Positions 29,103-39,549 of a stretch of DNA of 64,000 nt are shown here, in pieces. Made by a program: the position numbers and the translations under genes. The stretch is from Psychrobacter sp. 4Dc. GTDB lineage: Bacteria; Pseudomonadota; Gammaproteobacteria; Pseudomonadales; Moraxellaceae. The stretch covers positions 34,366 through 98,365 of the forward strand of contig NZ_PJAT01000085.1 of NCBI RefSeq assembly GCF_002836715.1, written 5' to 3'. Below the pieces are notes generated by a model that saw only the letters and a list, made by a program, of their open reading frames with translations, made no database searches and was not told where the DNA came from. Every line of letters begins with the position of its first letter. The first letter of the stretch is position 1.

Positions 29103-29170
29103 GGGATTATTATCCTTATCAGCTTTACCCTAGTTCATCAGTAATGGCTAGTGATGGCTACTAGTAATGA

Positions 29171-30214
29171 CTATAACGTTGGGGAAAAGATCAAAATGAC
29201 CGCAGCAGTAATCAATAGATTGATTAAGGTTACGGGCAGACATACTTTCCAGCCAAAGTTCATCACCTGATCATAACGCGGACGCATGAGTGAGCCTCGA
29301 GCCAAAACAAACATGGTCATAAAGAACAGCGTTTTAATCATGAACCAAAAAGCTGGTGGAATAAATGGAATATCTAAATTGAACGGCGCAAGCCAACCGC
29401 CAAAGAACAAGCAAGTCATCAAGGCAGAAATTAAGACAACATTGACATACTCACCAATGAAGAACATACCGAACTTCATGCCAGAATATTCGACATGATA
29501 ACCTTCGGCTAGCTCTTGCTCTGCTTCTGGTTGGTCAAATGGATGTCTATGCGTCACGGCCACACCAGCCACCACAAAGGTCAAAAATCCGAAGAACTGC
29601 GGAATGATATACCAGCCGTCCGCTTGCGCTTCAACAATGGCACGTAGGTTAAATGAACCTGTTAGCGCAACAACGCCCATCAACGACAAACCCAAAAACA
29701 CTTCGTAACTGATCGTCTGTGCAGCTGAGCGCAAACCACCGAGTAGCGAGAATTTGTTGGCAGAGGCCCAACCGCCGAACATCACCGCATAGACAGCAAT
29801 ACCCGCCATGGCAAAGAAAAACAGAATACCAATATCCCAATCAACGACGCCAAGCGTTGGCGAGATAGGAATAATGGCAAATGAAGCCAAGGCAGTAAAC
29901 ATTGCGACTGCAGGTGCCAAGGTGAACATAAACTTATCGGTAAAGTTCGGTGTCCAATCTTCCTTAAAGAAGATTTTGAGCATATCGGCGACTAACTGCA
30001 ACGAACCAAAAGGCCCAACACGGTTTGGACCATAACGATCTTGCCATAAGGCCAACATACGGCGCTCATAGATAATCATCATCGCGGCAACCAATACCAC
30101 GACCAAAAAGATAACTAGCGATTGACCCACCAAAAACAGGATAGACCAAGTATCAAAACTCATGCTATTGGCCAAAAAGCTTGGCACATCAGGGATAATA
30201 CGGGTAACTTGCAT
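29171..30214 (-). CDS. nuoH: NADH-quinone oxidoreductase subunit H
   Basis: Membrane subunit that forms the quinone chamber with NuoB and NuoD, 347 residues, about eight helices. Conserved stretches are [20 protein letters not shown], the quinone-loop region [20 protein letters not shown], and [21 protein letters not shown] ribosome site inside the end of nuoG precedes the ATG, one base after the nuoG stop. Confidence 0.97.
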   Translation of the reverse strand: MQVTRIIPDVPSFLANSMSFDTWSILFLVGQSLVIFLVVVLVAAMMIIYERRMLALWQDRYGPNRVGPFGSLQLVADMLKIFFKEDWTPNFTDKFMFTLAPAVAMFTALASFAIIPISPTLGVVDWDIGILFFFAMAGIAVYAVMFGGWASANKFSLLGGLRSAAQTISYEVFLGLSLMGVVALTGSFNLRAIVEAQADGWYIIPQFFGFLTFVVAGVAVTHRHPFDQPEAEQELAEGYHVEYSGMKFGMFFIGEYVNVVLISALMTCLFFGGWLAPFNLDIPFIPPAFWFMIKTLFFMTMFVLARGSLMRPRYDQVMNFGWKVCLPVTLINLLITAAVILIFSPTL

Positions 30215-30215
30215 A

Positions 30216-33200
30216 TTACACCTCCTGTGTGATGGTCGGCGCTGCGTTAATTTGCGCTGTATCGTTATTGTTCATCATGTCGTTAGCCATGCTACCCATC
30301 ATCGTTACTGGTGCATCTACTTTACGCACCGATGCTGGCATTGATGGGTGAATGATACTCACCTGTCCAACTGGGTAACCGATACAGCCTTCTGCCAAAT
30401 AACCGACCAGCTGTACTGGCAAGGTGATTTGTTGCTTATCGATTTCTATCGCCAAGTAATCACCAGCCACAATATTCCAGTCTTTGGCATCATCTATACC
30501 GATACGCCATGCAGCAACGGGTAGTTGCTCTGCGACGATTGGGCTGCGTGATGCCATCATTGAGCTGGCATAGATATTATGAATCGGTACCAGTTTCGCT
30601 TGGCCTTGCTGCAAGTCAGTTGTATTCGAAGACATCGCTTCTGGCGCCACATATTGACGAGTGGCTAGGCGCTCTAGCTGATCGAACAAACGCACACCTG
30701 GATCACCATTTTTCAGATGACCACCGACTTTGTCTTGATATTTGTTCCACGCTTGCGGTGAGTTCCAACCTGCTGCATTGGCAAAAGGAATCATCGAGCT
30801 TGGCGTTTCTTTACCGCTATAACCTTCCATTGAGAAAGTCAGACCAGTGTCCAAATCTTTTGGCTGCATTGGCTCGTGCACTGAGATTGGCGCACGCATA
30901 GCAGTACGACCTGAATAACGACGCGGTTGACGCGCGATTTTCAGACCCGTTATACGGTAGTCAGCATCAGGCGCAGCGCCTTTGATACCCGCAAGTTTAG
31001 GATGGGTTACGATCAACGCATTAATGACATCATCTAGCTGCGTCCAATCAACATCACGACCTTCAATGCTGCTATGCACAGCATGTATCCAGCGCCAACC
31101 TTCTTTAATACTGCTCATCGGATGGTAGTATTCGTTATCGTAAACTTGGAAGAAACGCTGCGCACGGCCTTCAGCTGATATCAATGTACCATCTGCTTCT
31201 GCAAAGCTAGCCGCTGGCAATACAATATCGACGTCTTTATGCCAATCAAGGAGCTGATGATCTAACGCGATGACCGTTTTATCAGTCAGTAGCTGCGTCA
31301 ATTTATTGGCATCAATCGCATCAGTCAACTGATTTTCTGCTACCACAACCACGTCATAATCGGTGGCGAGTAGCTCTTCAACTGAGTGACCGCCAAGCAT
31401 ACAGACACCCATGCTATTGGCATCAGGAACCGTTAGATAGATGCCTGCTTGTGCTTGGTATTCGGCATTAACTTCTTTCAGCTCAAGGTTTTCAGCAGGT
31501 TCGCGCTCTATATCGTCCTGTACTTCTGTATCTACACCCGTTTCAGGCTTGTTCGGTTTGGCTGATAGCTCTTTATCTTCTTCAGGCTGATCATTAGCAG
31601 ACTGGGCTTTGACTTTGGCATTATGAGCGTCAACTTGCTGCTGCTCAGTGGACTTTATCGCCTCACGTTTTCGGGTCAACGCTTGGGTAATCTGTGCCGC
31701 TGCTTCTATCAATGCGGTAGACGACAGGCTACTACCTGACACAACCAATGGCTTATCGGCTTGGATCAAGTCATAAGCGATTTGCTGAGCTAAGGCTTGC
31801 ATACCATCAGTATCAGTATCAGTGTCTTGCTCAGCCGCTTGCGGATCTGCTATATCTGCTAAATCATCAGCGAAATTAGCAATCTCATCAGCAACCTTGA
31901 AGCCAAGCTTAGTGATGTCTTCAGGGGTCGCCACTACGCTCACTTTACTGATATCTTCTAGCTTAGTTTGCGTTACATCGATGACATAGACTGGGCTTAG
32001 CGCATCTTGAGCAATACGCTTAACAGGTTCAGCAAGCCACGGTTGCGTTTGCAGCGCCGCTGCCATTTTCAAGCCTTCATTTTTTGCCGCTTGACGTACT
32101 GACAGCGCGACACGTGATGAAGTTTGAGTGATATCTTCACCCAATACCAACACTGCATCATGCGTTTCGATATCGGTCATGCTAGGGTTATAAATGCCTT
32201 CAGTGCTAAGCACTTCGATGCATTTATTGACCAGTGCTTGCTGCTGATGATTCAGACCTGTTGAAAAGTTATCAAAGCCAACGAGATTTTTTAGCGCAAA
32301 GTTAGTCTCTAAACTGGCACGTGGTGAGCCAATCCCGATAACTTTTTTATCTTTGATACGTTTGATGGTTTCATCTAATGCATAATCAATATTGATTTTG
32401 ACATGCTTATCATTGATACGTTCAAGCGCTTGGGTTGGACGATCATCACGATTGACATAGCCATAACCAAAGCGACCACGGTCACATAAGAAATAGCGGT
32501 TTACTTCGCCGTTATAGCGGTTTTCGATACGGCGCAATTCACCATATCGCTCGCCCGGTGAGATATTACAACCAGCTGAGCAACCATGACAGATGCTTGG
32601 CGCATACTGCATGTCCCATTTACGGTTGTAGCGCTCAGAGTGGGTTTTATCAGTAAACACACCCGTTGGACAGACTTCGGTTAAGTTGCCTGAAAACTCG
32701 CTTTCAAACTGACCATCTTTATCACGGCCAAAGTAAACACGATTATTTGAGCCATAAACGCCCAAATCTTCACCACCCGCATAGTCTTTATAAAAACGTA
32801 CACAACGATAGCAAGCGATACAACGGTTCATTTCATGCGCGATGAACGGGCCAAGCTCTTGGTTATGATGTGTGCGTTTGGTAAAGCGATAGCGACGACG
32901 GCTGTGACCTGACATATACGTCATGTCCTGCAAATGACAATGCCCACCTTCTTCACAGGTTGGACAGTCATGTGGATGGTTGGTCATGAGTAGCTCAACC
33001 ATCGACTTGCGGAATGCTTTGGCTTCATCGTCAGTGACCGAGATGTACATATCATCGCCAGGAGCGACCATACAAGACATCACAAGGCGACCGCGACCCG
33101 CTTCCATATCTTCTTTATTTTGGAATTGTTTGACCGCGCACTGACGGCACGAGCCTACTGAGCCAAGGGCTGGATGATAACAAAAATACGGCACATCAAT

Positions 33201-33281
33201 GCCGAGTGATAAGCAGGCTTGTAGCAAGTTATCTGCGCTATCTACTTCGACAGTGGTTCCATCAATATGTATGACTGCCAT
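30216..33281 (-). CDS. nuoG: NADH-quinone oxidoreductase subunit G
   Basis: Largest peripheral-arm subunit, 1021 residues (E. coli about 908), with clusters N1b, N4, N5 and N7. The N-terminal 2Fe-2S region has [32 protein letters not shown] and [17 protein letters not shown] follow, then the N7-type site CHGCSAGC with a fourth Cys in [10 protein letters not shown]. The remainder is the molybdopterin-oxidoreductase-like domain. A highly charged, low-complexity insert lies at about residues 545-625 ([12 protein letters not shown] to EVNAEYQAQ) and explains much of the extra length. Confidence 0.96.
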   Translation of the reverse strand: MAVIHIDGTTVEVDSADNLLQACLSLGIDVPYFCYHPALGSVGSCRQCAVKQFQNKEDMEAGRGRLVMSCMVAPGDDMYISVTDDEAKAFRKSMVELLMTNHPHDCPTCEEGGHCHLQDMTYMSGHSRRRYRFTKRTHHNQELGPFIAHEMNRCIACYRCVRFYKDYAGGEDLGVYGSNNRVYFGRDKDGQFESEFSGNLTEVCPTGVFTDKTHSERYNRKWDMQYAPSICHGCSAGCNISPGERYGELRRIENRYNGEVNRYFLCDRGRFGYGYVNRDDRPTQALERINDKHVKINIDYALDETIKRIKDKKVIGIGSPRASLETNFALKNLVGFDNFSTGLNHQQQALVNKCIEVLSTEGIYNPSMTDIETHDAVLVLGEDITQTSSRVALSVRQAAKNEGLKMAAALQTQPWLAEPVKRIAQDALSPVYVIDVTQTKLEDISKVSVVATPEDITKLGFKVADEIANFADDLADIADPQAAEQDTDTDTDGMQALAQQIAYDLIQADKPLVVSGSSLSSTALIEAAAQITQALTRKREAIKSTEQQQVDAHNAKVKAQSANDQPEEDKELSAKPNKPETGVDTEVQDDIEREPAENLELKEVNAEYQAQAGIYLTVPDANSMGVCMLGGHSVEELLATDYDVVVVAENQLTDAIDANKLTQLLTDKTVIALDHQLLDWHKDVDIVLPAASFAEADGTLISAEGRAQRFFQVYDNEYYHPMSSIKEGWRWIHAVHSSIEGRDVDWTQLDDVINALIVTHPKLAGIKGAAPDADYRITGLKIARQPRRYSGRTAMRAPISVHEPMQPKDLDTGLTFSMEGYSGKETPSSMIPFANAAGWNSPQAWNKYQDKVGGHLKNGDPGVRLFDQLERLATRQYVAPEAMSSNTTDLQQGQAKLVPIHNIYASSMMASRSPIVAEQLPVAAWRIGIDDAKDWNIVAGDYLAIEIDKQQITLPVQLVGYLAEGCIGYPVGQVSIIHPSMPASVRKVDAPVTMMGSMANDMMNNNDTAQINAAPTITQEV

Positions 33282-33291
33282 GCCGCTCTCC

Positions 33292-34716
33292 TTATTTCAC
33301 TACTGGCTGTTGGTTGGCTGCAGCATCAATAACATCGACACCAACCGCCTGCGCGATTTTTTGATCAAACTCTGGACGGAAATATTTAATCGCACTCATT
33401 AGTGGTTCCATCGCACCTGGGGCATGCGCACAGAACGTTTTACCAATCCATAAATCACGCGTCAGGCCTTCTAGTTTTTCTACATCGCCCACTTGCCCTT
33501 CACCATCATTGATGGCGGTAAGCAGCTTGACACCCCACGGTAGACCATCACGGCATGGTGTACACCAACCACATGATTCGCGCTGAAAGAAAATCTCAAG
33601 GTTACGCAGTAATGGCACCATGTCTTGTGATTCATCAACAACCATAATCAGACCAGTACCCATACGGCTACCCGCATTTTGAATGGTGTCAAAATCTACC
33701 ACTACATCTAAATGCTCTGCGGTCAAAAAGTCGGTCGAGGCACCGCCCGGCAGCCATGCTTTAAGCTTTTTACCATCTTTCATACCACCCGCTAAATCTT
33801 CGATGATTTCACGAGCGGTATAGCCAAATGGTAGCTCCCACAGACCGGGATCATTGACTAAGCCTGAACACCCAAACAGTTTCGTGCCTGGCGTTTTACT
33901 TTTGCCTTTGATTTCAGATAACGACTGATACCACTCAACGCCATGATTCAAAATCGCTGGCATATTACACAAAGTCTCAACGTTGTTAACAACGGTTGGA
34001 CGACCCCATGCACCAGAAATTTGTGGAAATGGTGGCTTAGTACGTGGGTTAGCACGGCGGCCTTCTAGACAATTAATTAGCGCTGTTTCTTCACCGCAGA
34101 TATAACGTCCAGCGCCCGTATGCACATGCAGATTAAAACTAAAATCTGAGCCAAGAATGTTAGCGCCCAATAGATTATTGGCCAAGCACTCTTCGATAGC
34201 AGCGACCAAACGCTCAGCGGCCAAGATATACTCTCCACGGATAAAGATATAACCGTCAGTGGCGCCAATCGCATGAGCGGTAATTAGCATACCTTCGATA
34301 AGCTGAAACGGTAGACGCTCCATGAGCAAACGGTCTTTAAACGTGCCTGGCTCCATTTCATCCGCATTACAGATGAGGTAGCGCGGCAAACCATCCGGCG
34401 GCGACATAAACGACCATTTTAGACCCGCGTTAAAGCCTGCACCCCCGCGACCTCGGACATTGGCGGCTTTAATCATATTGCCGACGTCTTTAGGCGACTT
34501 AGATAGTGCTTCTTTTAGACCCGTAAAGCCTTTTAGAGATTCATAAGTAGCTAAATCAAGCACGGCATCATGATGGGCTAAACGCCAAGTCAATGGCTTG
34601 GTTTCGCTATTGGCTGTCGCTTTATCACCGTAAATTGGAACACGCTGTGCATTTAGCTGGCTTGGCGCTTGGCCTTGACCGCGACGAGCAATTTGCCCTG
34701 AAATCGTTAAACTCAT
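33292..34716 (-). CDS. nuoF: NADH-quinone oxidoreductase subunit F
   Basis: NADH-binding FMN subunit, 474 residues. Visible are the NADH site [13 protein letters not shown], the FMN region [16 protein letters not shown] and [14 protein letters not shown], and the N3 4Fe-4S ligands [12 protein letters not shown] with a later Cys in GKTFCAHAP. An N-terminal tail of about 30 residues precedes the conserved part. The ATG overlaps the nuoE stop by four bases. Confidence 0.97.
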   Translation of the reverse strand: MSLTISGQIARRGQGQAPSQLNAQRVPIYGDKATANSETKPLTWRLAHHDAVLDLATYESLKGFTGLKEALSKSPKDVGNMIKAANVRGRGGAGFNAGLKWSFMSPPDGLPRYLICNADEMEPGTFKDRLLMERLPFQLIEGMLITAHAIGATDGYIFIRGEYILAAERLVAAIEECLANNLLGANILGSDFSFNLHVHTGAGRYICGEETALINCLEGRRANPRTKPPFPQISGAWGRPTVVNNVETLCNMPAILNHGVEWYQSLSEIKGKSKTPGTKLFGCSGLVNDPGLWELPFGYTAREIIEDLAGGMKDGKKLKAWLPGGASTDFLTAEHLDVVVDFDTIQNAGSRMGTGLIMVVDESQDMVPLLRNLEIFFQRESCGWCTPCRDGLPWGVKLLTAINDGEGQVGDVEKLEGLTRDLWIGKTFCAHAPGAMEPLMSAIKYFRPEFDQKIAQAVGVDVIDAAANQQPVVK

Positions 34717-35246
34717 GCGTATAGCTCCAATAATTGCGCGACCTCAGATGGCTGGACAGGGCCGTAAGTGTCTTCATCAATCAGTACCGCTGGCCCCTTA
34801 TCACAGTTGCCCAAGCAGCAAATTGGCAACAGCGTAAAACGTCCATCAGTAGTGGTCTGACCATACTCAATACCCAGCTGTGATCTAATCTCAGCTGACA
34901 GCGCTTCGTAACCTGTCAAATAACAGGCCACAGAATCACATATGAGGATCACATGACGACCGACAGGCTGACGATATATACGGTTAAAGAAAGTCGCAAC
35001 CCCATCCATGTCTGACATTGGAATATCTAAAATATTGGCAATAGCATTTGCTTGCGCATCATCGACCCAGCCGTTGCGCTTTTGCACGATTTTTAGCGCG
35101 TCTAACGAGGCAGCACGTGCTTGTGGGTAATGGTGCATAAACTCATGAATGGCAGCGATTTCATCACTGGTGAGAATGCTTTCCACATCTACTTTTGGCA
35201 TTTTGTCGGAAACAATTTTCATAATCTTCTGTCTTTCCTCACTCAT
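34713..35246 (-). CDS. nuoE: NADH-quinone oxidoreductase subunit E
   Basis: Thioredoxin-fold 2Fe-2S subunit (cluster N1a) beside NuoF, 177 residues (E. coli 166). The four cluster cysteines lie in [11 protein letters not shown] and [14 protein letters not shown]. An in-frame ATG eight codons later is an alternative start. About 120 bp separate it from nuoCD; this is the largest gap in the operon after nuoB. Confidence 0.96.
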   Translation of the reverse strand: MSEERQKIMKIVSDKMPKVDVESILTSDEIAAIHEFMHHYPQARAASLDALKIVQKRNGWVDDAQANAIANILDIPMSDMDGVATFFNRIYRQPVGRHVILICDSVACYLTGYEALSAEIRSQLGIEYGQTTTDGRFTLLPICCLGNCDKGPAVLIDEDTYGPVQPSEVAQLLELYA

Positions 35247-35369
35247 CCTGCTCTATCACAAGCCAATATCAGTCTGATTAAAACTGTGGTTATATTGGCA
35301 AGTGACAGCATTTTGGTGTGCCATCAGGCAATAATATATTGATGAACAAATACTTTTGAAGCAGCGGCT

Positions 35370-37145
35370 CTAACGATCACAATCCGCCATCACAATATCG
35401 ATCGATGCCAAATACATAATGGCATCAGAAACCAGCGAGCCATTAATGACCGATGGCATCTGCTGTAAGTGCGCAAATGTGGGCGTACGAATACGGGTAC
35501 GATAGCTCATCGTGGCCTTGTCTGAGGTGATGTAATAACTGTTCAGACCTTTAGTCGCCTCGACGATCGTTGTACATTCGCCCGCTGGCATCACAGGACC
35601 CCAAGATACTGAGATAAAGTGATTAATAAGCGTTTCGATATCATTTAATGTACGGTCTTTCGGCGGTGGTACGGCCAGTGGATGATCGGCTTTATAAGGG
35701 CCTTGTGGCATATTGTCCATACATTGACGAATGATACGTAATGACTGACGCATCTCTTCAACTTTGACCATACAGCGATCATAAGCGTCACCGTTGTAAC
35801 CAACTGGCACTTCAAAATCGTAATTCTCATAACCCATGTATGGACGTGCTTTACGCAGATCAAAGTCAACGCCTGTCGCTCGCAGACCTGCACCAGTCAC
35901 GCCCCAAGCAAGTGCTTGCTTAGCATTGTACTGAGCAACCCCTTGGGTACGGCCTTTTAGCACACTGTTTTGCAATGCCGCTTTGACATATTCGTCCAAG
36001 CGTTTTGGCATCCAATCTAAGAACTCACGAACCAGACGCTGCCAACCACGTGGCAGATCAGCAGCTGTACCGCCAATGCGGAACCAAGCGGGATGCATAC
36101 GATAGCCAGTCACGGCTTCGATAACGTCATAGGCTTTTTGGCGATCGGTAAACATATAGAATACAGGGGTCATACCGCCCGCATCCTGAATGAACGTACC
36201 GACGAATAGTAAGTTATTGGTAATACGGAAGAACTCGCTCATCATCACGCGGATAGTTTCAGCGCGCGGTGGAATGGTAATTCCAGCCAACTTTTCGACC
36301 GACATGATGTACGGCAGCTCATTCATTACGCCGCCAAGATAATCAATACGGTCGGTGTATGGAATAAATGAATGCCATGTTTGACGCTCAGCCATCTTTT
36401 CTGCGCCGCGATGGTGATAGCCGATATCAGGGATACAATCGACGACTTCTTCGCCATCAAGCTGTAGCACCAAACGGAATGCACCATGAGCAGAGGGATG
36501 GTTAGGACCAATGTTCAAGAACATAAAGTCTTCATCACGACCCGAACGCTTCATGCCCCACTCTTCTGGGACGAAACGCAGGTTTTCTTGCTCGTATTGT
36601 TGCTTAGCAGTATTCAGAAAGTACGGGGTAAATTCCGTCGCACGCGCATGATACTCTTTACGCAGTGGATGACCTTCCCAGTATTTTGGTAATAAAATAC
36701 GGGTCAAATGCGGATGGCCCGTAAAGACAATACCGAACATGTCCCATACTTCACGCTCATACCAGTTGGCGTTTGGCCAAATATTGGTGGCGCTCGGTAC
36801 ATTGACATCATCTTCGCTCAGCGCGACCTTGATACGTACATCACTATTACGCTCAAGCGACATCAAGTGATAAAACACTGTAAAGTCACTGTCAGGTAAG
36901 CCTTGGCGATGTTGGCGTAAACGCTCATCTATCGCTGACAAGTCAAATAGCATGACATACGGCTGGGGCAATTTACGCAGAAATAAGAGGACATCGAGCA
37001 AATCCGCACGCGCAACCCACACTGTTGGAATCTCATCAACAGTGTGCTGCACGACAAACTTACCGGCATATTTCTGCTCCAGCTCTTTGATAACCGCTGG
37101 GACAGGCTTAATCTTAGGATCTATGTTTTCGACTACCGTGACCAT
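35370..37145 (-). CDS. nuoCD: NADH-quinone oxidoreductase fused subunits C and D
   Basis: Fusion of the 30-kDa (C) and 49-kDa (D) peripheral-arm subunits, 591 residues, as in E. coli and other gammaproteobacteria. The C part occupies about 1-190 with the signature [20 protein letters not shown]. The D part starts near 205 with [15 protein letters not shown], continues through [20 protein letters not shown] (quinone-site residues) and ends in the conserved DIVMADCDR. Confidence 0.97.
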   Translation of the reverse strand: MVTVVENIDPKIKPVPAVIKELEQKYAGKFVVQHTVDEIPTVWVARADLLDVLLFLRKLPQPYVMLFDLSAIDERLRQHRQGLPDSDFTVFYHLMSLERNSDVRIKVALSEDDVNVPSATNIWPNANWYEREVWDMFGIVFTGHPHLTRILLPKYWEGHPLRKEYHARATEFTPYFLNTAKQQYEQENLRFVPEEWGMKRSGRDEDFMFLNIGPNHPSAHGAFRLVLQLDGEEVVDCIPDIGYHHRGAEKMAERQTWHSFIPYTDRIDYLGGVMNELPYIMSVEKLAGITIPPRAETIRVMMSEFFRITNNLLFVGTFIQDAGGMTPVFYMFTDRQKAYDVIEAVTGYRMHPAWFRIGGTAADLPRGWQRLVREFLDWMPKRLDEYVKAALQNSVLKGRTQGVAQYNAKQALAWGVTGAGLRATGVDFDLRKARPYMGYENYDFEVPVGYNGDAYDRCMVKVEEMRQSLRIIRQCMDNMPQGPYKADHPLAVPPPKDRTLNDIETLINHFISVSWGPVMPAGECTTIVEATKGLNSYYITSDKATMSYRTRIRTPTFAHLQQMPSVINGSLVSDAIMYLASIDIVMADCDR

Positions 37146-37237
37146 GAATGATGTATTCCTTCATTAATCATAACTGAACTATGATAAGCGCATAAAATAT
37201 TGAAACGAATGCTACAAGTCTAGATGCTGTCTAGAAC

Positions 37238-37915
37238 TTAAATACTGTCTGGACTGCGCAAGTTTTTGACAGCGATACGATCTGCCTGCTTGCGGTCACG
37301 CTCAGGCGTCATTTGCGGCTGATAGATACCCTGCTCATTGACATGGATACCCAGCGGACGACGCTCTTTAGTAATAGATTCTTGTAACAACATCAAACCC
37401 TGAATAAGCGCTTCTGGACGCGGCGGACAACCTGGTACATAGACATCAACAGGGATAATCTTATCGACGCCTTGTACGACAGAATAAATATCGTACATGC
37501 CGCCCGAGTTGGCACAGGCACCCATAGAGATAACCCATTTTGGCTCAAGCATCTGCTCATATAGGCGCTGGATGACAGGGGCCATCTTGACGAAGCAAGT
37601 ACCAGCGACGATCATGACATCCGCCTGACGAGGCGAGGCACGAATAACCTCTGCCCCAAAACGTGACAAATCATGGACGGCGGTTAAGGTAGTAGCGTAT
37701 TCAACATAACAGCAAGAGGTACCAAAGTTAAATGGCCAAAGTGAGTTCTTACGCCCCCAGTTTGCTGTTGAATGAACGAGGTCTTCGAGACGACCCATAA
37801 AGACGTTTTTATTTACTTCATCTTCGATAGGATCATTGACCGTTTGACTGGTCTGTGCAGGATAGGTATCTGCATCGGGGTTGGCTTTTGTTAATGTGTA
37901 TTTCATAACATACAA
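37238..37915 (-). CDS. nuoB: NADH-quinone oxidoreductase subunit B
   Basis: Carries the terminal cluster N2 that reduces quinone. The ligands are the tandem cysteines in GTSCCYVEY, then [11 protein letters not shown] and [11 protein letters not shown]. Length 225 residues matches E. coli NuoB (220). A gap of 165 bp lies between it and nuoA, with no gene visible. Confidence 0.97.
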   Translation of the reverse strand: MYVMKYTLTKANPDADTYPAQTSQTVNDPIEDEVNKNVFMGRLEDLVHSTANWGRKNSLWPFNFGTSCCYVEYATTLTAVHDLSRFGAEVIRASPRQADVMIVAGTCFVKMAPVIQRLYEQMLEPKWVISMGACANSGGMYDIYSVVQGVDKIIPVDVYVPGCPPRPEALIQGLMLLQESITKERRPLGIHVNEQGIYQPQMTPERDRKQADRIAVKNLRSPDSI

Positions 37916-38080
37916 CCTTCATATTAGGCTTTGCGTGGCAATCATCTTGCTCGCGCTGTCGCCATAATTTTATTATTAATAAGTGGCTAATCATCAGCGA
38001 TCATTAATACAAACAAAACTGACGCTTTCATGCTTTGCTGCTCGTTTTTGCAAACGCCCTAAGCTGAGCATCAACTGCTA

Positions 38081-38704
38081 TTAACGTTCAGTTTTGTCCT
38101 GCTGAGCAGACGTCGCAAAATCCACAGAAGTAACGTTACCCGTGGTATTAATATGATCGATGTTTTGTAGATGACGACGATTGGTCTCAATGTTGTTTGA
38201 GACATTGATTTGACCGGATGACTGCGCGGGTACTTTACCTGTCGGATCGACCATTAGCTCATGAGCACCATCAAACTTGGTGATGTCTGCTAAGTTAAAG
38301 CCTGCAGGCGCCGCATATAAGCGTGCTTTTTTGCGTAGCTTGTCAGCAGGTGCCCAGTTCATCGCACCCAAGCTCAGCTCATAAATCAAACCGATAATTA
38401 GAATAGTGATAAACGTACCAGCGGCGGCAAAGCCAAGCCAGCCAGCCTCTCGTACTGACACAGCATAAGCGTAGAGATATAGCGCCTCTAAATCAAAAAT
38501 CACAAAGAAGATTGCGACCAAATAAAATTTGGCAGACAAACGAATACGGGCGTTGCCAGATCCGACAACACCCGCTTCAAACACTTCTTCCTTTTGTGAG
38601 CCTTGAGAGCGACCGCCAAGTAAGCGCGGTACGACCAGCATAAAGACAACTAGCCCAATGGCGGCTAAGATAAAAGCAATGGCTGACCAATTAAAAGCAG
38701 ACAT
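38081..38704 (-). CDS. nuoA: NADH-quinone oxidoreductase subunit A
   Basis: First gene of the complex I operon. Three membrane helices are visible in the first 120 residues, with the signature EVFEAGVVGSGNARIRLSAKFYLVAIFFVIFD-type loop (positions about 40-72) holding the conserved Glu and Asp. The protein has 207 residues against 147 in E. coli; the extra part is a polar C-terminal tail (after KLRKKARLYAAP) rich in Asn, Gln and Thr. Upstream is a long spacer with several repeats. Confidence 0.94.
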   Translation of the reverse strand: MSAFNWSAIAFILAAIGLVVFMLVVPRLLGGRSQGSQKEEVFEAGVVGSGNARIRLSAKFYLVAIFFVIFDLEALYLYAYAVSVREAGWLGFAAAGTFITILIIGLIYELSLGAMNWAPADKLRKKARLYAAPAGFNLADITKFDGAHELMVDPTGKVPAQSSGQINVSNNIETNRRHLQNIDHINTTGNVTSVDFATSAQQDKTER

Positions 38705-38801
38705 GATAATACGTGCTCCTCACCCAATCGAGTGTTAGACACAGCGCAAGCACTGACCCACTCAGGCCATGTTGCGACAGGTATAACGCAGACGAAAACA
38801 C

Positions 38802-38890
38802 AAAGTGACTTTATTTAAAAAGTGACTTTATTTAAGTAATTGTCACTGCACTTCAGCAACTGTCACTGTGTTTAAGTAACTGTCATTGAG
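38802..38890. repeat. Short tandem repeats upstream of nuoA
   Basis: Two perfect 17-bp units AAAGTGACTTTATTTAA (38802-38818, 38819-38835). They are followed by three diverged units of 19-21 bp containing the core ACTGTCACTG (38831-38851, 38852-38870, 38871-38890). GTGAC and GTCAC cores are complementary, so the block can fold. It lies 98-186 bp upstream of the nuoA start. Confidence 0.8.
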
Positions 38891-39034
38891 TCACATGTTA
38901 GGTATTTTGCTGGTAACAACCAATTATCAAGCTTATTGACGACGATGTCAGACGTGACCAACTGTAGAGATTCCGGTATGCGCGCGGATAAAGGCTGGTC
39001 GCCCAACGCATCTTCTAACAACGTAAGATCAACG

Positions 39035-39080
39035 TATTAAATCAATATCATATCTGACTGCTTACTTAATTGATTTAATA
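39035..39080. repeat. Perfect 12-bp inverted repeat with 22-bp spacer
   Basis: TATTAAATCAAT at 39035-39046 and its exact complement ATTGATTTAATA at 39069-39080. Arm centres are about 34 bp apart, roughly three helical turns, which would allow a looped or tandem-dimer regulator to bind both arms on one face. No protein is known for it. Confidence 0.6.
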
Positions 39081-39194
39081 GCTCATTACACGTGGTCAAC
39101 AATGACGTGACAACTGGCATAAATTATTTACGTACTATACGCATATCAGTGCCTAAAAGCTAGTTTTTAACTGTATTGAACGGTCACTTTCTGT

Positions 39195-39218
39195 GTAAAA
39201 AAAATGTGTTTTTTTTAC
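39195..39218. repeat. A8/T8 palindrome
   Basis: GTAAAAAAAA, a TGTG centre, then TTTTTTTTAC: a perfect ten-base inverted repeat made almost only of A and T. It could extrude as a hairpin or act as an intrinsic-curvature or weak terminator site between the divergent nuo and rep units. Confidence 0.6.
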
Positions 39219-39549
39219 TATGAATTATGATATAGACCTTACCTTATTTTAACCCCAAATCCGTACTTTTGGCTACGAACAAACACTGCCACGCTATTTG
39301 TCAAAAATCAAGTGTTCGAATACCCCACTTTCATCACCCAAGTCCTCCCCCAAAGTGAGCATTTTTGCTTTATAATGACCCACCAGATTTTTATGATATG
39401 GCATCATCAAACCTTAAATTCTATTATTCTTATAATAAAGATTATTAAAATATCGCAACGATACGAATTTTGATGATGCGCGCTGCGTTTATCTATCTTT
39501 GTCATATCAGCGCTACCCTCTTTTTTGCTTTTGTCTTACAGGTCACGTT

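Larger units (their letters stand above)
38705..39549. other. Long intergenic region, nuoA / rep
   Basis: About 845 bp without a credible gene, between divergent nuoA (minus) and rep (plus). It holds the tandem repeats at 38802-38890, a long-spaced 12-bp inverted repeat at 39035-39080 and an A8/T8 palindrome at 39195-39218. The nuo promoter should lie here. I found no clear promoter boxes or FNR-type dyad. Confidence 0.6.
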
